Under the pieces are notes generated by a model that worked only from the letters and a program-made list of their open reading frames with translations, was not told the DNA's origin and ran no database searches. From the NCBI GenBank assembly GCA_964523945.1, contig CAZGBU010000070.1, positions 1-11,183 on the forward strand: a DNA stretch of 11,183 nt, read 5' to 3'. Below are positions 6,783-11,183 of this stretch, piece by piece. The stretch comes from CAKTOF01 sp964523945 (GTDB taxonomy: Bacteria; Bacillota; Clostridia; Oscillospirales; Oscillospiraceae). Made by a program: the position numbers and the translations under genes. Position 1 is the first letter of the stretch. Each line of letters starts with the position of its first letter.

Positions 6783-7156
6783 TTGAACCGGTCCTCCAGA
6801 TACTGTGCGCTGAATGCGACCAGGCCGGGACAGATCTTTTTGCGATTTTCCTTATCCTCGCCGGCCAGTTCGCGGCACACGAGCGAGCCGAACTTCTCCT
6901 CAAATGCCTGAAGAAAGGCGAGAGACTCGCCGCATTGACGGTTATTTTCGTCTCCGTACGCCAGGCCGAGTGCCATCAGCACGCCGCAGGCCGCACCGCA
7001 CAGCTCACCGCGGCGGACACCGCCGCCAAAAAATGCACTGATGCGATAGGCTGTTTCATGATCCATCTGAAAATGGCTGCAGCAGGCGCCCAGCACTGCC
7101 TGGCAGCAGTTTTCGCCGTTTGCGCGCAACTGCGCGGCTGTCTCCTGATAGGACAT
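6779..7156 (-). CDS. C_GCAxxG_C_C family putative redox-active protein
   Basis: A 125-residue cysteine-rich protein matching the C_GCAxxG_C_C family (putative redox-active protein). NGENCCQAVL (Cys17, Cys18) is followed by FFGGGVRRGELCGAACG (Cys53, Cys57), Cys75, the GSLVCREL block (Cys94) and Cys109 near the end. There are nine cysteines in all. The family spacing of cysteines suggests a metal or redox centre, but no reaction is established. The start at 7156 is preferred because AAAGGAG lies 8 nt before this ATG; an upstream in-frame ATG at 7180 lacks such a site. The TGA stop overlaps the GTG start of gpmI. Family members are often found in anaerobes; here the gene heads a pair with a glycolytic enzyme, which may be only positional. 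A possible promoter lies at 7223-7251. Confidence 0.88.
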   Translation of the reverse strand: MSYQETAAQLRANGENCCQAVLGACCSHFQMDHETAYRISAFFGGGVRRGELCGAACGVLMALGLAYGDENNRQCGESLAFLQAFEEKFGSLVCRELAGEDKENRKKICPGLVAFSAQYLEDRFK

Positions 7157-7222
7157 TGCTCCCACTCCTTTGTAATGCATGTAAATGCCGCCACGGGACG
7201 GCGACTTGTGTCTGTATCCGCT

Positions 7223-7251
7223 ATTCTATCTCATTTTTCGCCGTTATACAA
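7223..7251 (-). promoter_or_regulatory. Possible promoter for the cysteine-rich gene and gpmI
   Basis: On the minus strand TAGAAT (7228-7223), one mismatch from TATAAT, is preceded at 17 nt by TTGTAT (7251-7246), a 3/6 match to TTGACA that overlaps the asnB stop. A start near 7216 gives a leader of about 60 nt. The leader contains a small GC hairpin (7186-7201, 6-bp stem) with no T-run. The -10 box is good and the -35 box weak, so this is a tentative call. Confidence 0.45.
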
Positions 7252-7450
7252 TCTCAATCTGATAGGTGCGCATCCACTGTGCGATCTGCAGGAAATACGC
7301 AACCGTCTGCGGTGTTGTCATCAGCTGTCCGTACCAGGGAAGGCTGCGGTTTTCCGTCAGCAGCTGTTCGAGTGCTTCGCGTCGGCAGATGGATAGCAGG
7401 GGAGAATCGTCAGCGAGTTCCTGCTGCAGCCGCTCGCTGACGGCGTTCAT
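7244..7450 (-). pseudogene. asnB: C-terminal fragment of asparagine synthase, displaced by a frameshift
   Basis: A 68-residue open frame that continues the upstream asparagine synthase after a one-base frame change. Read one base back, the sequence after the AAAAAA run gives Ser-Pro-Tyr-Pro-Lys-Thr-Trp-Asn-Pro-Ala-Tyr and then this 68-residue frame. It contains LPWYGQLMTTPQTVAYFLQ, matching the WFGQLM-type end of bacterial AsnB enzymes. Its ATG overlaps the stop of the main frame as ATGA (7450-7447), so it could be re-initiated, but no independent ribosome binding site was seen and a lone fragment would be useless. It is better read as the missing end of asnB than as a gene. Confidence 0.8.
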
Positions 7451-9048
7451 ATACGCGGGATTCCACGTCTTCGGATATGGGCTTTTTTCCGCTCGATGAT
7501 TTCCTGCGGAAGAATATCGCGCATCGCATGGCGCAGCAGCCCTTTTTCACGTCCTTTGTAGTCCTTGTATTCCCATGGCAGGGTGTACAGATATTCCACT
7601 ATCCGCTTGTCGCAGAACGGGACGCGGATCTCCAGTCCCGACCACATGCTCATGCGGTCCTTTCGGTCGAGCAGCGTCTGCATAAACCAGCGCAGGTTGA
7701 GCAGCATCATCTCTTTCATCCGCCGCTCTTCCTGCGATGTGCCGGGGAGCACATCGATGGGGCGAAGCGTGTCACGGTAGCGCTGCATCACATATTCATG
7801 CGGATCGCACGCGCGCAGCAGCTCCGGCTGTACGAACGATGCGCGGTAGTCCGTCGTCTGCGCCCATGGGAAGCCGTTGATGGCACGGATCTCCGGATCA
7901 TGGTACCAGGGATAGCCGCCGAAGATCTCGTCGGCGCATTCGCCGGAGAGCACGACGGTATATTCCTTGCGTACGGCGCGCGAGAGCAGCAGCATCGATG
8001 CATCAATGTCGGCCATGCCGGGTAGATCACGCGCCAGTGTTGCCTCGTTCAGCGCGTCAACCAGCTCTGGCGTGTCCAGCGTGACCGTGTGGTGGTCGGA
8101 GTGCAGATATGCGCGCATGATTGCAATATAGGCGTTGTCGGAATTGGGCTGAAATTTACCTGCCTGGAAATAACGGTCGTTGTCGACATAGTCGACAGAC
8201 CAGGTGCTTACAGTTCCGCGCGCTCGCTGCGCAACCGAGGAGATGATCGAAGAATCCAGTCCACCGGACAAAAACGTGCACAGCGGCACGTCGGAGACAA
8301 GCTGCCGCTCAATGGCGTTTGTCACGAGATAGCGCGTTTTTTCACATGCCTGTTCGAATGTATCGGTGCAGGGGGCATCGTGCAGCGCCCAATAAGTGCT
8401 CAGGCGCAGCTGCCCATCTGCAAAATACCCCATCTGTCCAGGCAGAAGCTCAGACACGCCGCGCAGCACGCCAAAACCCGGTGTGCGCCCGGGACCGAGG
8501 AACAGAATGTCATACAGGCCCTCCCATGTGACCTCTGGCCGGACGGCGGGGTGCGCCAACAGCGCTTTCAGTTCAGAGCCGAACAGCAGCCGGTCGCCGC
8601 GCACGGCATAAAACAGCGGCTTGACACCCATTGGGTCGCGTGCGAGGAACAGCCGCTGCGTTCGCGTTTCCAGAACTGCAAATGCAAAAATGCCATTCAT
8701 GCGCGCACAGCATGCATCCCCCCAGGCATGATATGCCTTGAGCACGACCTCTGTGTCGGAGTGGCCGTCAAACGTGTAGCCGAGGCGCCGCAGCTGCGTG
8801 CGAAGCTCATCGGTGTTGTACAGCTCGCCGTTATAGACGAGCACGAGTCCGTCAAATTCCATCGGCTGACGGCCGTGTTCGATATCGACGACAGCCAGCC
8901 GGCGGTGCAGCAGCACGCACTGTGCCGCGCGGTAGTCGCCGTGCTGATCCGGTCCGCGGCGCGCAAGCGCACGCGACATATCGTCATAATAGGGCGCATG
9001 AATATCCAGCGCCGCCCCTGCGGAGATTTCACCAGCAATTCCACACAT
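7447..9048 (-). CDS. asnB: Asparagine synthase (glutamine-hydrolysing), frame broken near C-end
   Basis: Makes asparagine from aspartate, glutamine and ATP. The start MCGIAGEIS leaves the catalytic nucleophile Cys2 exposed after Met removal; AAGGAGG (9063-9057) lies 8 nt upstream. The class II glutaminase domain (about 1-200) includes VYNGELYN and ARDPMGVKPLFY. The synthetase domain carries the PP-loop SGGLDSS at 261-267 and SGECADEIFGGYPWY. The frame runs 533 codons, then after ERKK it shifts and ends 11 codons later (AHIRRRGIPRI). The next frame carries a normal AsnB C-terminus, so an intact gene would be about 601 residues, spanning 7244-9048. The shift is at the six-T run 7483-7488 (six A on the coding strand). 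It follows recG by 57 bases with no clear promoter, so co-transcription with recG is likely. Confidence 0.92.
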   Translation of the reverse strand: MCGIAGEISAGAALDIHAPYYDDMSRALARRGPDQHGDYRAAQCVLLHRRLAVVDIEHGRQPMEFDGLVLVYNGELYNTDELRTQLRRLGYTFDGHSDTEVVLKAYHAWGDACCARMNGIFAFAVLETRTQRLFLARDPMGVKPLFYAVRGDRLLFGSELKALLAHPAVRPEVTWEGLYDILFLGPGRTPGFGVLRGVSELLPGQMGYFADGQLRLSTYWALHDAPCTDTFEQACEKTRYLVTNAIERQLVSDVPLCTFLSGGLDSSIISSVAQRARGTVSTWSVDYVDNDRYFQAGKFQPNSDNAYIAIMRAYLHSDHHTVTLDTPELVDALNEATLARDLPGMADIDASMLLLSRAVRKEYTVVLSGECADEIFGGYPWYHDPEIRAINGFPWAQTTDYRASFVQPELLRACDPHEYVMQRYRDTLRPIDVLPGTSQEERRMKEMMLLNLRWFMQTLLDRKDRMSMWSGLEIRVPFCDKRIVEYLYTLPWEYKDYKGREKGLLRHAMRDILPQEIIERKKAHIRRRGIPRI

Positions 9049-9063
9049 AGAACATTCCTCCTT

Positions 9064-9087
9064 GCACACTCTGTATTCAGAGTATGC
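9064..9087 (-). promoter_or_regulatory. Hairpin abutting the asnB ribosome binding site
   Basis: On the minus strand GCATACTCTG and CAGAGTGTGC (arms 9087-9078 and 9073-9064) form a 10-bp stem with one G-T pair and the tetraloop AATA. The right arm ends immediately before the AAGGAGG site of asnB. There is no T-run, so it is not an ordinary terminator. It may be a translational control element, an mRNA-stabilising stem between recG and asnB, or a palindromic operator. The structure is clear; the role is not. Confidence 0.5.
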
Positions 9088-9105
9088 CCAAGGCGGGCTG
9101 TCCTG

Positions 9106-11148
9106 TTAATTCAGCGAGGCGTCGGATGATTCAAGCATCGCGCGGATGCGCGCAAACAGCGGCGCGTAGTCCGGATCATCCGCGACGCTGCCGGAGCGCA
9201 GAAATGTCGCGCTGGCCTCCTGTGCCTCGCGCAGTACGGAGATGTCGGCGGCCAGATTTGCCACCCGGAAAACCGGCAGACCGTGCTGACGTGCGCCGAA
9301 GAAGTCGCCCGGGCCACGCAGCGCCAGATCCTCTTCCGCGATGCGGAAGCCGTCGTTTGTCTGGCAGAGTGCTTTGAGCCGTGCACGCGTCTGTTCATTC
9401 CGGCTGGAGCTGACCAGCACACAGTAGGATTTGGCCTCGCCGCGTCCGACGCGCCCGCGCAGCTGATGCAGCTGCGACAGACCGAAGCGGTCAGCATCCT
9501 CGATGATGATCAGCGTGGCGTTGGGCACATCGACGCCGACCTCGATGACTGTTGTTGCCACCAGAATATCCGCCTCGTGCGCAGCAAACGCACGCATGAC
9601 ACGTTCTTTGTCTGCGCCTTTCATCTGCCCGTGCAGCAGCGCGACGCGCAGGTCGGGGAACGTTTGTGTAAGCGTCTCGGCCCATGTCTGGGCCGATTTG
9701 ATCGGCAGCGTCTCGCTCTGTTCGACAGCTGGGCAGACGACATAGACTTGGCGACCAGCCTCCACCTGTGCGCGGATAAAGCCGTTGAGTCGTGTGCGAT
9801 AGCTTTCGCCCACCAGGAATGTATCAATTTTCTGCCGGCCAGGCGGCATTTCATCAATCGCAGACAGGTCGAGATCACCGTAGAGCATCAGTGCGAGTGT
9901 GCGCGGAATCGGCGTAGCCGACATGACAAGCAGATTCGGCTGATGGCCCTTCTCCAAAAGCGCAGCACGCTGAGCAACACCGAAACGGTGTTGCTCGTCC
10001 GCGACGACCAGCCCAAGGTTGAAAAATGCCGTATGTTCAGAGATCAGCGCATGCGTTCCTACTGCGAGCTGCGCGCGGCCGTCCGAAATCGCTTCCCGCG
10101 CGGCGCGCTTGGCAGAAGCCCCCATCGAACCGGTCAGGAGAACGGTCTCAAAGCCGAGCCTGCGCAATAGCGGACCGAGCGTAGCTGCATGCTGCTCGGC
10201 CAGGATCTCGGTTGGCGCCATCAGCGCAGACTGGAATCCGCTCTGTGCGGCGCAGCAGATCGCAGCCGCCGCGACAATTGTCTTGCCGCTGCCGACATCA
10301 CCCTGGATCAGACGGTTCATTGGGCGATCAGACGACAGGTCTGCCGAAATTTCGCGGATGACGCGCTCCTGCGCGCCAGTCAGGTGAAACGGGATGGCGC
10401 TGCGGAATGCGGTCAGGTCACAATTGGAAAACGATACGCCGCCCGCATCGGTGCGGCGCGCGCGCAGCAGCGCCAGTCCGGCGGAGAAGATAAAAAACTC
10501 TTCAAACGCCAGGCGGCGGCGCGATTGTTCCAGTGTGTCGAACGAAGCGGGGCAGTGGATGCCCCAATACGCCTCCTGCGCAGTGCACAGATGATATTGC
10601 CTGCGCACCGGTGCTGGGAGCAGCTCCGGCAGCTGCGGCGCACATACATCGAGTGCGTCGCGTATCAAACGCAGTATCGTCCGGTTGGACAAACCAGCTG
10701 TCAGCGGGTAGACCGGCAGAATGCGCTGCGTCAGTTCACCGCCGCCGCAAGGCTCCACCGTGGGATTGAACATCTGCAGCCCGCCGGCTTCGCTGCTGAT
10801 GGCACCGTAAAACCAGTATTCCTGCCCAGTCTGCAAGTGGCCCGCTGTATATTTTTGATTGAAAAAGGTCAAATTCAGCCGCGCAGTGTGATCTGCCACC
10901 GTTACCTTTGTGACGTCCAGCCCCTTCCGGATGTGCGCTGTGCGTGGCATTGTGACGACCATGGCCTGAAAGCAGGCCGGCTCATCCGGGACAAGCGCGC
11001 CGATGGAGATGAGCTTGGTCCGGTCCTCATAGCTGCGCGGAAAGTGGCGCAGCAGATCGCCGACCGTCTGGATGCCCAAGGCCGCGAGCTGTGCAGCCCT
11101 GGCCGGGCCGACTCCCCTAAGCTGCCTTACGCTGCCGTCAAGCTCCAT
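9106..11148 (-). CDS. recG: ATP-dependent DNA helicase RecG
   Basis: A 680-residue complete RecG, the branch-migrating helicase that processes stalled replication forks and recombination intermediates. The N-terminal wedge/OB region (about 1-200) starts with helix-hairpin-like RQLRGVGPARAAQLAALG and contains FPRSYEDRT. The helicase core follows: Walker A GDVGSGKT at 283-290, Walker B/DExH DEQH at 384-387, motif III SATPIPRTLAL, and motif VI QLRGRVGRG at 562-570. A C-terminal RecG segment with LRGPGDFFGARQHG follows. The ATG at 11148 has AGGCGGTGA about 6 nt upstream, a moderate site. Its own promoter would lie at or beyond the right edge of the window. It lies just upstream of asnB on the same strand. 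Confidence 0.97.
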   Translation of the reverse strand: MELDGSVRQLRGVGPARAAQLAALGIQTVGDLLRHFPRSYEDRTKLISIGALVPDEPACFQAMVVTMPRTAHIRKGLDVTKVTVADHTARLNLTFFNQKYTAGHLQTGQEYWFYGAISSEAGGLQMFNPTVEPCGGGELTQRILPVYPLTAGLSNRTILRLIRDALDVCAPQLPELLPAPVRRQYHLCTAQEAYWGIHCPASFDTLEQSRRRLAFEEFFIFSAGLALLRARRTDAGGVSFSNCDLTAFRSAIPFHLTGAQERVIREISADLSSDRPMNRLIQGDVGSGKTIVAAAAICCAAQSGFQSALMAPTEILAEQHAATLGPLLRRLGFETVLLTGSMGASAKRAAREAISDGRAQLAVGTHALISEHTAFFNLGLVVADEQHRFGVAQRAALLEKGHQPNLLVMSATPIPRTLALMLYGDLDLSAIDEMPPGRQKIDTFLVGESYRTRLNGFIRAQVEAGRQVYVVCPAVEQSETLPIKSAQTWAETLTQTFPDLRVALLHGQMKGADKERVMRAFAAHEADILVATTVIEVGVDVPNATLIIIEDADRFGLSQLHQLRGRVGRGEAKSYCVLVSSSRNEQTRARLKALCQTNDGFRIAEEDLALRGPGDFFGARQHGLPVFRVANLAADISVLREAQEASATFLRSGSVADDPDYAPLFARIRAMLESSDASLN

Positions 11149-11183
11149 GTTCCGTCACCGCCTCTGCTTTGTTTCTCTATTAT

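Noticed and set aside
6345..6911. Arg-rich plus-strand frames opposite gpmI
   Set aside because: These are antisense shadows with abnormal amino-acid composition; the minus-strand frame has clear phosphoglycerate mutase motifs.
7409..7441. A 9-bp perfect dyad (GTCAGCGAG/CTCGCTGAC) downstream of the asnB A-run, considered as a frameshift stimulator
   Set aside because: It starts about 41 nt after the A-run, much further than the few bases typical of stimulatory structures, and lies within coding sequence.
8089..9129. A 346-codon plus-strand open frame opposite asnB
   Set aside because: It is a shadow of asnB and recG end with no family features and no ribosome binding site.

Overview
This window looks like chromosomal DNA from a GC-rich, endospore-former-type member of the Clostridia (Firmicutes). 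The pointers are the yloU-yloV (fakA) pair, a YtvI-type AI-2E family membrane protein, a C_GCAxxG_C_C protein, clean AGGAGG ribosome binding sites and U-tailed hairpin terminators. An Oscillospirales-like gut bacterium is a reasonable guess, but the sequence alone does not prove it. The content is mostly housekeeping. I see no phage, insertion sequence, CRISPR array, toxin-antitoxin or defence module.

Layout. Bases 1-220 are non-coding and packed with inverted repeats. Two of them are U-tailed terminators serving the minus-strand tRNA-Ser(GGA) at 221-311, whose consensus promoter lies at 353-381. The plus strand then carries two genes: an AI-2E family (YtvI-like) permease and a membrane-anchored HtrA serine protease with one PDZ domain. 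They meet a long minus-strand block at a bidirectional hairpin terminator (3071-3103).

The minus-strand block, in transcription order from the right edge, is recG, asparagine synthase asnB (disrupted by a frameshift), a C_GCAxxG_C_C cysteine-rich protein, phosphoglycerate mutase gpmI, yloU (Asp23/Gls24 family) and yloV/fakA (DAK2 fatty-acid kinase). The cysteine-rich gene and gpmI overlap by 4 nt (GTGA) and are probably translationally coupled. yloU-yloV has its own consensus promoter just after the gpmI stop. In Bacillus and many relatives recG lies downstream of yloU-yloV. Here recG is upstream and three metabolic genes lie between.

Most worth a second look: (1) the asnB reading frame breaks at a six-A run, and the missing C-terminal 79 residues are intact in the next frame; (2) gpmI belongs, from recalled motifs, to the plant/trypanosomatid-like branch of cofactor-independent phosphoglycerate mutases; (3) a cluster of four inverted repeats follows the tRNA; (4) a 10-bp hairpin abuts the asnB ribosome binding site. 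None of these amounts to a clear new biological system.
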